DNA of 64,000 bases from Elusimicrobiota bacterium (GTDB taxonomy: Bacteria > Elusimicrobiota > Elusimicrobia > UBA1565 > UBA9628). Below, piece by piece: positions 8,559 through 17,293 of the stretch. The number at the start of each line of letters is the position of its first letter. The first letter of the stretch is position 1. The notes beneath the pieces are model-generated. The model was given only the letters and a program-made list of their open reading frames with translations. It made no database searches and was not told the origin of the DNA. The position numbers and the translations under genes are program-made. The stretch covers positions 23,923 through 87,922 of the forward strand of contig JACPFR010000025.1 in assembly GCA_016182905.1 (NCBI GenBank). The letters run 5' to 3'.

Positions 8559-9203
8559 GTGGCGCAAAACTCCGAAACCCGGCCGCGCGTCGTCCTCGGC
8601 GTCGCCGGCGGCAGCGGCTCCGGGAAGTCCTGGCTCGCGAAAGCGGTCGTCGACGCCTTCCCGGAACAGACCACGGTCATCTGCCACGACTGGTACTACC
8701 GCCACAACGGGGACCTCGACGAGGCGGAGGCGCTGAAGCTCAACTTCGACCACCCGCGCTCGCTCGACACGGCCCTGATGTGCCGCCAGCTCGACCAGCT
8801 CAACGCGGGCCGCGCGATCGACGCCCCGATCTACGACTACGCGACGCACAGCCGCCTGAAGGAGAAGCGGCGCGTCGAGCCGCGCCCGCTGATCATCATC
8901 GACGGCATACTCGTGCTCACGGAGAGATCCCTGCGCGACCGGATGACCGTCTCCGTGTTCATCGAGACGCCCGACGACATCCGCCTGATGCGCCGCGTGC
9001 GCCGGGACTGCAACGAGAGGCGCGTGGAGCTCGACGAGACCCTGCGCCTGTACGAGGAGTTCGTGCGCCCGATGCACCGGCGCTACGTCGAGCCGTCCTC
9101 CCACCACGCCACCTGGATCTGGTCGCAGCTCGAGGACAAGACCTTCCCCAGCCTGCTGATCACCGACCTCAGGCGCCGCCTCTCCGAAAAAGTCCCCGCA
9201 TGA
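8559..9203 (+). CDS. udk: Uridine kinase-like P-loop kinase
   Basis: 214 residues with a Walker A motif GGSGSGKS near residue 17, the DWYY substrate motif (HDWYYRHNG), NFDHPRSLD, and the lid/Arg-rich region LMRRVRRDCNERR. This is the uridine kinase/phosphoribulokinase fold. Udk phosphorylates uridine and cytidine to UMP and CMP in pyrimidine salvage. The GTG start is supported by a TATAAT box ending 6 nt upstream; no ATG or Shine-Dalgarno site is available. The stop overlaps the ATG of the next gene (ATGA). A distinct nucleoside or other small-molecule kinase activity within this fold is possible. Confidence 0.82.
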   Translation: MAQNSETRPRVVLGVAGGSGSGKSWLAKAVVDAFPEQTTVICHDWYYRHNGDLDEAEALKLNFDHPRSLDTALMCRQLDQLNAGRAIDAPIYDYATHSRLKEKRRVEPRPLIIIDGILVLTERSLRDRMTVSVFIETPDDIRLMRRVRRDCNERRVELDETLRLYEEFVRPMHRRYVEPSSHHATWIWSQLEDKTFPSLLITDLRRRLSEKVPA

Positions 9204-10093
9204 GCCCCCGGCGCTACCGTCCGAGCTACGAGGCGCGGCCGGTCTTCGAAGGCTTGAGCCGCACCAAGGTCGACACGCCGGCCTTCCAACTGACGTCGGG
9301 CGTCGTCCTGTTCGCGGTCGGCCTGATCATGTTCCAGGTGCACCCTCCGGAGGGCGAGTGGACCGCGGGCACCATGGCCTGCTGGAGCGCCGGCGCCTGG
9401 GCCGGGGCGATCGCGGGCGGAGTCCTGCTGTTCGCGGCCTTCCAGAGCCTAGCCCGCGCCCGCGCCCGGGTCCAAGCCTTCGCCGCGGGCTCCCCCGACG
9501 CGTGGCGGCTCGACTATGATTGGACCCCGGGAGCGATCCGCGACCGAGCCGTGGCCGCGGCCGCCGAGGCCGTGCTCTGGATCGCCGTATCCGGGACGCT
9601 CGGCGTCGCCGCCCTGCTGCTCTCGCGCGGCGCCGACCCGCTCGTCCGGATCGTCGCGCTGTGCCTCGTGGGCCTCTCCGCGCTCTGCGCCTGGCTCTCG
9701 TCGGGCACCTTGCGGCAGGGGCTCCTGTTCGGGGAATCCGTCCTGCGCTGGGACGGCGGCGGGCCTTTGCGCGCCGGGACCGACTGGACCGGGTCCGTCG
9801 CGGTGGCCGAGCGCGTGAGCGCCCCTTACGCCCACCTCCAATTCATCAAGGAGGTCAAGACCGGGAGCGGCGACGAGGTCTCCTACTCCCGCCGGGAACA
9901 CGACCGCATCGACCTCGCGGCCCGGCTCGAGCGCGCCGCGGACGGGCGGAAGACCCTGCGCCTGACCGCGAGCCTCCCCGCGGACGCGCCGTCGACCGAG
10001 CTGTCCCGCGACCCCGCCCGTTACTGGGAGCTGCGCCTCGCCGACGACGCATCGGGCTGGGCGACGACCTTCCTGGTCCCCGTCTACCGCTGA
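9200..10093 (+). CDS. Membrane protein of unknown function
   Basis: 297 residues with hydrophobic segments at about 32-50, 64-85, 125-145 and 152-172, then a C-terminal soluble domain rich in beta-like segments. The arrangement (two membrane hairpins followed by a soluble domain) is seen in many uncharacterised DUF3592-like membrane proteins, but no specific family can be claimed. The ATG overlaps the udk stop by 4 bases, so it is probably co-expressed with udk. It ends 3 bp before the convergent S46 peptidase gene. Confidence 0.7.
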   Translation: MSPRRYRPSYEARPVFEGLSRTKVDTPAFQLTSGVVLFAVGLIMFQVHPPEGEWTAGTMACWSAGAWAGAIAGGVLLFAAFQSLARARARVQAFAAGSPDAWRLDYDWTPGAIRDRAVAAAAEAVLWIAVSGTLGVAALLLSRGADPLVRIVALCLVGLSALCAWLSSGTLRQGLLFGESVLRWDGGGPLRAGTDWTGSVAVAERVSAPYAHLQFIKEVKTGSGDEVSYSRREHDRIDLAARLERAADGRKTLRLTASLPADAPSTELSRDPARYWELRLADDASGWATTFLVPVYR

Positions 10094-10096
10094 CGG

Positions 10097-12196
10097 CTAC
10101 TTCCTGCCGGCGACCTCGTCGGCGAGCGCCCCCATCCCGTAGACGGCGCGCAGCGCCTCGAGGATGCCCGAGGAGTGAACCGCGACCGTGCGGTTGCGCG
10201 CGTCGTCGTAGGCGTAGCGCCCGACGAGCGAGTGGATGTTGCCGTCGAACACGAGCCCGACGTACTCGCCTTTCGCGTTGACGATCGGCGAGCCGGAATT
10301 GCCGCCGATGATGTCGTTGGTGGTCACGAAGTTGACCTTCGTGCCGAGCTTGAGCTTGGCCTTGGCGGCCTTGACGCGCGGCGCGAGGTCGAACGGGGGC
10401 TTCTCGGAGTGGCCGATCGCGCGGTCATAGAGCCCGTAAAAGGTCGTGAACGGCGCCACCAGAGTCGTCCCCTGCTCGTAGCCCGCCACCTTGCCGTAGG
10501 ACATCCGGAGCGTGAAGGTCGCGTCGGGATAGGTGGACTTGCCGTACACGGCGAAGCGCGCCTTGGCGATGCGGTTTCCCTCGGCCACGGTCACGCTCTC
10601 GATCTCGTCCTCGTACCACTTGCGCTGCGCGCGGTACACAGGGTCGAGCTTGCGCGCCCAGACGATCAGCGCGTCGTCCGAGTCCGCGACGGCCTTCTCG
10701 CCGCCCTCGATCAGCTTCCTGCGCGCGGCGACGTCGAACAGCCTCGTGCCCGCGATCAGGTCCTTGGCGACCTTCGCCGGCTCCCCGCCGCCGATGGCGG
10801 CGCGCACGAAGTCGTCGTTCTCGCCGAGCTCGCGGACCGCGTCCTCGAGGGCGCGGCGGAGGAAGAACTCCTCCATGTCGGGATACATCGGCGCCGGGGA
10901 GAACAGGCGGAACTTCAGGGACTCGAGAGCCGAGTCGCGGAACTCCTCGTAGCGCTTGTCGTTGGGCTTGGCGACCTCGGCGACGTACCGGACGACGGTG
11001 TTGGCCAGGCCCGCGACCTTCGTCGCGTCGAAGCGGCGGTACGTCGTCTGGATGCGGCGGTCGCCGGCCTTCTTGGTCGCCGCGGCGATCTTGTCCCACG
11101 AGCCCTTCGCGCCCGCGGTCGACTCGTCCTTGGACTCGGCGACGGACTTGCGCAGCCCGTCCTCGGCGGCCCTCAGCGAGCCCAGGAGCTTCGGATCGAG
11201 CAGGCCCTCGTACTCGCCGGTCACGGCCTTGATCGCGTTCTCGATGCCGAAGATGCGGTCCTTGGAGCGGCGCTGCTGCTCGGCGCCGAGCTTGGCGTAG
11301 GCGTAGTAGTCCGCGCGCTTCTCGGCGGCGGCCTTCAGGTACAGCGGCAGGCCGAGGTCCCGCGCGTACTCGAGCTGGGCGACGGTGTCGAGGCGGTCGG
11401 TGCGGCCCGGATGGCCGGTCACGAAGACGAGCTCGCCGTCGGCGGCGCCGTCCTTGGACCACTTCAAGTAGTGCTCGATCTTCACGGGCTTGCCGTTCTC
11501 GTAGACGCGGAAGAACGCGAAGTCGAGCGCGAAGCGCGGGTAGGTGAAGTTGTCGGAGTCGCCGCCGTAGAACGCGGCCTGCAGCTCGGGAGCCATGACG
11601 AGGCGCATGTCGGTGTACTTCTTGTAGCGGTACAGCCAGTACTCCCCGCCCTGGTACAGCTCGACGACGTCGGAGCGCAGCCCCGTCTCGTCGGTCGAGG
11701 CCTTCGTGATGCGAGAGATCTCCCCCTTGCGCTGCTCGTTCTGGTCCTTGTCGGAGGCCTTCGGGTCCACCGCCCCGCGGACGCGGGCCGTGACGTCCTC
11801 CATCGAGACGAGGACGTTGACCTCGAGGTCGGGGCAGGCGATCTCGCCCTTGAGGCCCTTCGCGAAGAAGCCCTCCTTCACGTAGTCCTTCTTCGGCGTG
11901 GACATCTTCTGCAGCTGGCCGAGCGCCACGTGATGGTTCGTCAGCACGAGGCCGTTCTTCGACACGAACGCCCCCGAGCCGCCGTCGTTGAAGCGCACCG
12001 AGGCCAGGCGCAGGTGGTCGATCCACTCCTGCTTCGGCGTGAAGCCGTAGCGGTCCCTGAGGAGCTTGATCGGGAGGTTGTCGAACGTCCACATGCCCTC
12101 GTCGCCGCGCAGCTGCGGCGTCGCGGCGACGGTCAGCGCCGCGGCCATCACGGCGGCGCGTGCGGTGCGATTGCGGGTCTGGGGGGTCGCGGACAT
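10097..12196 (-). CDS. S46 family serine peptidase (dipeptidyl-peptidase 7/11 type)
   Basis: 699 residues with an N-terminal signal sequence and the S46 pattern GMWTFDNLP at the mature start. The catalytic His is in LVLTNHHVALGQ and the catalytic Ser in IIGGNSGSPIVN near residue 610, followed by VGLVFDGNI. S46 enzymes are periplasmic or surface dipeptidyl-peptidases that clip dipeptides from oligopeptide N-termini in asaccharolytic bacteria. The start at 12196 was preferred over the upstream ATG at 12259 because an AGGAGG site sits 7 nt before it and the longer version would extend through the promoter. RAYT element A begins 51 bp upstream of the ATG and may have replaced the original -35 region. 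Confidence 0.9.
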   Translation of the reverse strand: MSATPQTRNRTARAAVMAAALTVAATPQLRGDEGMWTFDNLPIKLLRDRYGFTPKQEWIDHLRLASVRFNDGGSGAFVSKNGLVLTNHHVALGQLQKMSTPKKDYVKEGFFAKGLKGEIACPDLEVNVLVSMEDVTARVRGAVDPKASDKDQNEQRKGEISRITKASTDETGLRSDVVELYQGGEYWLYRYKKYTDMRLVMAPELQAAFYGGDSDNFTYPRFALDFAFFRVYENGKPVKIEHYLKWSKDGAADGELVFVTGHPGRTDRLDTVAQLEYARDLGLPLYLKAAAEKRADYYAYAKLGAEQQRRSKDRIFGIENAIKAVTGEYEGLLDPKLLGSLRAAEDGLRKSVAESKDESTAGAKGSWDKIAAATKKAGDRRIQTTYRRFDATKVAGLANTVVRYVAEVAKPNDKRYEEFRDSALESLKFRLFSPAPMYPDMEEFFLRRALEDAVRELGENDDFVRAAIGGGEPAKVAKDLIAGTRLFDVAARRKLIEGGEKAVADSDDALIVWARKLDPVYRAQRKWYEDEIESVTVAEGNRIAKARFAVYGKSTYPDATFTLRMSYGKVAGYEQGTTLVAPFTTFYGLYDRAIGHSEKPPFDLAPRVKAAKAKLKLGTKVNFVTTNDIIGGNSGSPIVNAKGEYVGLVFDGNIHSLVGRYAYDDARNRTVAVHSSGILEALRAVYGMGALADEVAGRK

Positions 12197-12203
12197 GGGA
12201 AAG

Positions 12204-12228
12204 CCTCCTGAAGAAGGCGCTGATTCTA
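12204..12228 (-). promoter_or_regulatory. Promoter -10 and Shine-Dalgarno site of the S46 peptidase gene
   Basis: TAGAAT lies at 12223-12228 and AGGAGG at 12204-12209, 7 nt before the ATG. The position of the -35 hexamer falls inside the terminal repeat of RAYT element A (12247 onward) and does not resemble TTGACA. Confidence 0.55.
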
Positions 12229-12246
12229 GCAAACCGCCGATATGGC

Positions 12247-13084
12247 TGGTGCCTGGCATTCCACTTTTTCACTTTTCGTCATGCAACTTTTTCCGGGGCT
12301 CATTCGTATGATAGGTATGGGACGACGACCACGCGTTCACTTTTCAGGGGCGGTCTTCCACGCGATAGCTCACGGGGTGGAGGGTCAGGACATCTTCCTC
12401 GATGATGCGGACCGCGTGAATTTCCTGGATGACCTGCGCCGTCTGGTCCAAGAATCCGGGGCCAGCCTCCTCGCCTATTGCCTCATGGGCAACCACTTTC
12501 ACCTCGCGATACAAGTCGGGAACATCACCCTCTCGTCGATCATGCACCGCCTACTGACCCGCCACGCGAAGGCCTTCAATCTGCGTCACGATCGGAAGGG
12601 CCATTTGTTCTGGTCTCGCCATGATGAGTTTCTATGCAGCGACGAGAAATACTTGGCCGGCCTGATCCGCTACATCCATATGAATCCGGTCAAAGCGGGG
12701 CTCGTGAAGAAGCCCGAAGATTGGCCGTGGTCGAGCTTGGAAGGTAACCCGATGCCCGCGGATGCCGCCGGAGGCATCGATGAATTCGATCCCTGGGCCC
12801 GGGTCGAAACAACCCCGCCAGACCTGGTCCGGCCTGCCCAGATCGACATGCCGAGCATCGACGAACTTGGGCTGGGAATCGCCAATAGAATGGGTATCCC
12901 GGTCCCGGAACTTCGTTCCAATACCTACTGCAGGCCGGTAGTCGCCGCGAAAAGACTTCTTACCCGGGAGGCCATCAAAAGCGGACACCCACTCGTTGCC
13001 ATCGGGCGCTGGTTGAATTCGTCACCAGCGACGATAAGCCGCTACGCCCGGAGCAATAGTGAAAAAGTGGAATGCCAGGCACCA
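12247..13084 (+). mobile_element. RAYT element A (838 bp, 27-bp terminal inverted repeats)
   Basis: Perfect inverted repeats at 12247-12273 and 13058-13084 enclose a single Y1/HUH transposase gene. The ends read TGGTGCCTGGC, ATT, then CCACTTTTT and CACTTTT in tandem. No target-site duplication is visible, as expected for HUH-type transposition. The right end is 1 bp from the stop codon of the convergent histidine kinase. The two solo hairpins (918, 60545) have nearly the same inner blocks. The ends are intact and the reading frame is unbroken, so the element may be active or recently active. Confidence 0.85.
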
Positions 13085-13102
13085 ATCAGATCGCGACGGT
13101 GA
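12281..13102 (+). CDS. REP-associated tyrosine transposase (Y1_Tnp/COG1943), copy A
   Basis: 273 residues. The HUH motif is in CLMGNHFHLAIQV (about residue 70) and the candidate catalytic Tyr in RYIHMNPVKAGLV (about residue 130), followed by DWPWSS, a signature of the family. The C-terminal tail has a helix-turn-helix-like segment (GRWLNSSPATISRYARS) that may bind the terminal repeat. The start was set at the ATG giving MQLFPG because copy B begins the same way; the ATG at 12308 (MIGMG), conserved in all three copies, is an alternative. The frame continues through the right inverted repeat and stops 18 bp outside the element, antisense to the end of the kinase gene. Confidence 0.88.
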   Translation: MQLFPGLIRMIGMGRRPRVHFSGAVFHAIAHGVEGQDIFLDDADRVNFLDDLRRLVQESGASLLAYCLMGNHFHLAIQVGNITLSSIMHRLLTRHAKAFNLRHDRKGHLFWSRHDEFLCSDEKYLAGLIRYIHMNPVKAGLVKKPEDWPWSSLEGNPMPADAAGGIDEFDPWARVETTPPDLVRPAQIDMPSIDELGLGIANRMGIPVPELRSNTYCRPVVAAKRLLTREAIKSGHPLVAIGRWLNSSPATISRYARSNSEKVECQAPIRSRR

Positions 13103-14849
13103 AGAAGAACTCGCTGCCTTTGCCGGGCTCGGAGCGCAGGCCGGCCGAGCCGCCGTGGGCCTCGGCGACGCTCTTGACGAAGGCCAGGCCGAGGCCGAAG
13201 CCGGGGATCTGGCCGGTGAAGTCCGCGTCGATCTGGTAGAACTTGCGGAAGAGCTTGGGCTGCTCCTCCCCGGGGATGCCGGGGCCGTCGTCCTTGACGG
13301 CGAACCGGAGGAAGCCGTCCGTCCGCGCGACGGCCACCTCGACGCCCTTCTTCGGCGCGGGGTTGAACTTCACCGCGTTCTCGACGAGGTTGGCGACGGC
13401 CTCCTTGACGAGGAACGCGTCGACCTTCGCCTTCGGCAGCGACGCCGCGGTCTTCGCGTCCCAGGCTACCGTGACGCCCGCCCCGAACTCGAGCCCGCGC
13501 AAGGCGGCGTCCACGACGTCCGCCGGCGCGGTCTCCGCGCGGTCGAGGACGATGTTCTCGGGGCTCTGCACGGCGGTGAAGGTGATCAGCTTCTCGACGA
13601 GGCGGGCGAGCTTCTCGTCTTCGCCCTGGATCTTGGAGAGCATCTTGCGCTGGTCAGGGCTGAAGTTCTTCTCGTCGCCGCGCAGCAGCTCCAGGTTGCC
13701 GAGCGCGATGGCCAGCGGCGTGCGCAGCTTGTGCGAGACGATGGACAGGAAGTTGCGGGCGAGGGACTCCCCCCGCTTCTCGAGCGTCGCGTCGTGGAAG
13801 ATCATCAGGAAGCCGGCGTGGACGTTGTGGTCGCCGAGCCGGTCGGCCACGCCGGAGAGGATCAGCAGCTGCGGCGCCTCGCGGCGGAGCTCGAACGGCG
13901 TGATGCGCGACCTCCCCGCGAGGACGGCCGGGAGCGGGGGCTTGGCCGTGTAATCCGGCGTCACGGCCTCGGCCATGGTGGCCGCCGGGCGGTCCTGGCG
14001 GCCGAGCAAAGCGCGGGCGGCGGGGTTCATCAGGAGGACGCGGCCGTCCGGGTCGGTGAGGACCAGCCCCTCGCGCGTGTCGTTGAAGATGTTCGCGAGC
14101 TTCTCCTTCTCCTCCTGGAGGCCGCGGAACAGCAGGGAGTTGGCCACGGTCATCTCGTTGAACGCGCGCGCGAGCGTGCCGATCTCGTCCCGGGACTTCA
14201 CCTCGACCTGGACGCTGAAGTTGCCGCGGCCGGCCTCGCGCGCGGCGGCGGCGAGCTTCGGCAGGGCGCGGGTGATCCAGCCCACGATCAGGATCGTGCC
14301 GAGCGCCGACACGAGGGTCGCGACGGCGGCGATCGCGATGATCTTCCGCTTCGGCGCCCGCAGCGCCTCCTCGAGCGAGCGCTCGTTGAAGCCGATGCGG
14401 GCCGTCCCCACGCGCCGCGGCCCGACCACGATCGGCGCGCTGAGGTCGTAGACGACGCCTCCCCCGTCCTCCCGATGCCGCTGGAGCTCGACGCGGTCCG
14501 AGGCCAGCGCCTTCACCGAGAACGGGTCCGCGAGGCGGTCTCCGATGCGCGTCGGGTCGCTGTGCGAGAGCACCGCCCCGTCCTTGTCGACGACGCCGGC
14601 GTAGGTGACCGCCTTCTCCTTGACCATCTCCTCGACGTGGAAATGCAGGGAGAACGGGTCGAGCTTCGGGAAGATCGCCTCGCGCGAGGAGCGCGCGAAG
14701 AACTCCGCGCGGACCTTCATCTCGCCGATCAGCCCTTCCTCGATGCCGCTGACGATCTGGCGCGCCATCAGGGCGATGACCGAGAGCACGAGCAGGCAGG
14801 TCAGCAGGGAGAGCTTGGCGGAGAGCGAGCGGAGCGGGTTCATCTTCAT
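13086..14849 (-). CDS. Membrane sensor histidine kinase (HAMP-PAS-HisKA-HATPase)
   Basis: 587 residues. A first membrane helix (about 10-32), a periplasmic sensor domain, a second helix (about 170-190), HAMP (to about 240) and a PAS-like domain precede the HisKA motif FLSIVSHKLRTPLA, whose His is the phospho-acceptor. ATP-binding boxes follow: NLVENAVKFNP (N), DDGPGIPGEE (G1) and GFGLGLAFVKS (G2). The ATG overlaps the TGA of the upstream surface-protein gene by one base, so it belongs to the operon running 19152 to 13086. The OmpR-type regulator at 19213, divergent from this operon, is the obvious partner. The signal sensed is unknown; envelope status is plausible from the neighbours. Confidence 0.9.
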   Translation of the reverse strand: MKMNPLRSLSAKLSLLTCLLVLSVIALMARQIVSGIEEGLIGEMKVRAEFFARSSREAIFPKLDPFSLHFHVEEMVKEKAVTYAGVVDKDGAVLSHSDPTRIGDRLADPFSVKALASDRVELQRHREDGGGVVYDLSAPIVVGPRRVGTARIGFNERSLEEALRAPKRKIIAIAAVATLVSALGTILIVGWITRALPKLAAAAREAGRGNFSVQVEVKSRDEIGTLARAFNEMTVANSLLFRGLQEEKEKLANIFNDTREGLVLTDPDGRVLLMNPAARALLGRQDRPAATMAEAVTPDYTAKPPLPAVLAGRSRITPFELRREAPQLLILSGVADRLGDHNVHAGFLMIFHDATLEKRGESLARNFLSIVSHKLRTPLAIALGNLELLRGDEKNFSPDQRKMLSKIQGEDEKLARLVEKLITFTAVQSPENIVLDRAETAPADVVDAALRGLEFGAGVTVAWDAKTAASLPKAKVDAFLVKEAVANLVENAVKFNPAPKKGVEVAVARTDGFLRFAVKDDGPGIPGEEQPKLFRKFYQIDADFTGQIPGFGLGLAFVKSVAEAHGGSAGLRSEPGKGSEFFFTVAI

Positions 14850-17293
14850 CAGTAGAGCACCGCGATCTTGAGCTTCTGGGTGCTGACGCGCGAGCCGTAG
14901 CGCTTCTCGATCACCGCGACGTAGCCGCCCGGGGACACGCGCATGCCGGAGTCGTTGTTCCCGTTCCAGGTCATGATCTGGTTGCCGCCGGCGAACGCGC
15001 GCGCGTCGCTGCGTACCAGGCGCCCCTGGAGCGTGAAGATCTTGAGCGTGACGTCGGCCGCCTCCTCGAGGTAGAAGCCGATCTGCGCGTCGCCGCGAGC
15101 GGGGCTGAAGGGGCTCGGCCAGGTGAAGGGCTTGGAGATCGGCACGTTCTGCGCGGGGATGAACACGGGCACCGCCGCGCTGACCGGCGAGAAGAGGCTG
15201 TAGACGCCGGCGTTGGAGCGCGCCCGCACCTGGGCGTAGTAGCTGCGGCCGGTGAGCATGCCCGTCGCGGAGTAGGACGCGACGGACACGTTCCCGGCGA
15301 ACAAGTCGCTGGCGCCCGGCAGCGAGCCGACGATCAGGTTGTAGTCGAGGATGCCGACCGGGCTCGTCGCCTCGGCCCAGGCGAAGACGGCGTTCCCGTC
15401 GTACGAGAACGCGCGGTCCGATATCGGCGCGCCCGGGGCCGCGGGCGCCGTCGTGTCCGAGAGGTTGCCCGCGGTCGTCGAGATCACCGTCGAGAAGGCG
15501 CTCGGCGTGCCGCTGCGGTTGACGGCGCGCACGCGCAGGAAGTACTGCGTGCCCGGGGTCAAAGTGAAGAAGGTGGCCGACAGCGCGAGCGTGGTCGAGG
15601 AGTCGGTCAGCGAGAAGAAGTTGTCCGAGGACACCTGGGCCGTGTACAGCGTGTCCGTGGGGTTGGACCCGGCTGACCACGTGAAGACGCCGCTCGTGAT
15701 GTGGATCGGCCCCGCGGCCGGCGACGCGGGAACGGCGGCGAGCGTCGCCGTCGACTGTGTCGCGAGGTAGGCCGTAGGGACGCCGTCGAGGTTCACGGCC
15801 CGCACGCGGAAGTAATAGGTCGTGTTGGGGGACAGTCCGGCGGGCGATGAGGATACCGCCGCGGCGAAGGTCGTCGAGACCGGCGCCGCGAAAGCCGACG
15901 AGGTCGAGGCGTCGAGCTCGTAGGTCGTGTACGAGGGATTCGCCCCGGCCGACCAGCCGAAGGTCAGAGAGGTCGCCGCGAGGGCGCTGAACGCGGGCGC
16001 CGAGGGCTCGGCCGCCAAGGTATGCGTGGAGACCGCGTTCGAGGGGAGCGAGTCCCCCCAATCAGTGTAGGCGGTCACGAAGCGCATGTAGGTCGTGTTC
16101 GGCGTCAGCCCCGTTTCCGTGGTTCCCGAGGCCAGGCTCGATGCGGTCGTCTGAGGGGTGGAATAGGGCGCCGTGGCGCTCGAAGGGAACAACCGATACG
16201 ACTGCGAAGCGGCGGGACCGTCGCCGAACGAAGGTGCGGTGCTCCAGGTCCAACTGATCGAGGTCGAGTGGACGGTCGAGGCGGCGAAGGCGGACGCGGA
16301 GGAAGCGACGACGCCGAAGCTCACGGAGCCGACGGCTCCCGCCGCCGGCGGAGTGGAAGAATCGACGCTGCCCGAGACGAAGACGCCGCCAGCCGTGCCG
16401 GCTGCGGTCGACAGAGTCACGACGCCGAACGAAGACGAGGAGTAGAAGAGCTTGATGCGCCCGCCGCCGCCTCCGCCGCCAGGGGCTTTATTGGGAAAAA
16501 CGAAACTAGAGGTCACGTTTCCGCCGCCATGCCCCTTGGCCGACAACCGGGATCCGTCCGCGAGCGTGAGCCCCCCCGTCGCTCGCAGAAGGATGGTCCC
16601 GCCGCCGCCGCCGCCGCCGCCGCCGGGATGGACCTGGCTCGCGGTGACGGTCACGACGTTGGCCGTCGATCCGTCGACGAGGATCGAGCCCGTGATGGTC
16701 ATCGACGCGGCCTCGATGTAGATCGCTGCGCCGCCAAAAGCCCCCGCCCCTCCGGCCACGACCGCTCCGCCGCCGCCCCCTCCTCCGCCGGAACCTTGAA
16801 AGGCGTCGTCCGCGGAGATCGGGCTCGTCACCGTTCCCGTCGAGCCATAGCCGGCTCCGCCCGCGGCCCCGACGCCGCCGCCGCTGTCGCCCGCGCCTGC
16901 GCCGCCCGCGCCTCCGCCTCCTCCTCCGCCGCCTCCTTTGGCCGCCGCCGCGCCGCTACCGCCTCCGCCGGTGCCTCCGCCGGTTCCGCTCGACCCTGAA
17001 CTGGAAGAGTCGCCGCCCCCGCCGCCGGGCTGGCCCCGTCCCACGCCGTTGATGACGCCCGTGATCGAGACGGTCGAGGCATAGACCACGAGGTTCGGAC
17101 CTGAGGCGAGCCCCGCGACGAAACCGGTGACGCCCGCCGGCACGGTGAATGAAGAGACGTTCGTATAAACGCCGGAGAGCGTGTCGCCGTTGGCGACGGT
17201 GAGCCCTCCGCCTTGGTAGTCTCCGGCGGGCAGCAGCGCGGCGCGGGCCGCGGAGGAGAGCAGAAGCGACGACAGGATCAGCTTCGCGATCAT
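14849..17293 (-). CDS. Gly-rich surface protein with fibronectin III repeats and FlgD/T9SS-like C-terminal domain
   Basis: 814 residues. A signal peptide (MIAKLILSSLLLSSAARA) is followed by a region with long polyglycine tracts (about residues 85-310) in a parallel-beta or adhesin-like context. Three to four fibronectin type III-like domains follow (repeated TPNTTYYFRVRAVN patterns, about 330-700). The final 90 residues (FTWPSPFSPARGDAQIGF, then LKIFTLQGRLVRS and NNDSGMRVSPGGYV) match FlgD-Ig or type IX secretion sorting-type domains. Likely exported to the cell surface. It overlaps the preceding PorV/TPR gene by 4 bases (ATGA) and the kinase downstream by 1. Such polyglycine DNA could slip during replication. 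Confidence 0.82.
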   Translation of the reverse strand: MIAKLILSSLLLSSAARAALLPAGDYQGGGLTVANGDTLSGVYTNVSSFTVPAGVTGFVAGLASGPNLVVYASTVSITGVINGVGRGQPGGGGGDSSSSGSSGTGGGTGGGGSGAAAAKGGGGGGGGGAGGAGAGDSGGGVGAAGGAGYGSTGTVTSPISADDAFQGSGGGGGGGGAVVAGGAGAFGGAAIYIEAASMTITGSILVDGSTANVVTVTASQVHPGGGGGGGGGTILLRATGGLTLADGSRLSAKGHGGGNVTSSFVFPNKAPGGGGGGGRIKLFYSSSSFGVVTLSTAAGTAGGVFVSGSVDSSTPPAAGAVGSVSFGVVASSASAFAASTVHSTSISWTWSTAPSFGDGPAASQSYRLFPSSATAPYSTPQTTASSLASGTTETGLTPNTTYMRFVTAYTDWGDSLPSNAVSTHTLAAEPSAPAFSALAATSLTFGWSAGANPSYTTYELDASTSSAFAAPVSTTFAAAVSSSPAGLSPNTTYYFRVRAVNLDGVPTAYLATQSTATLAAVPASPAAGPIHITSGVFTWSAGSNPTDTLYTAQVSSDNFFSLTDSSTTLALSATFFTLTPGTQYFLRVRAVNRSGTPSAFSTVISTTAGNLSDTTAPAAPGAPISDRAFSYDGNAVFAWAEATSPVGILDYNLIVGSLPGASDLFAGNVSVASYSATGMLTGRSYYAQVRARSNAGVYSLFSPVSAAVPVFIPAQNVPISKPFTWPSPFSPARGDAQIGFYLEEAADVTLKIFTLQGRLVRSDARAFAGGNQIMTWNGNNDSGMRVSPGGYVAVIEKRYGSRVSTQKLKIAVLY

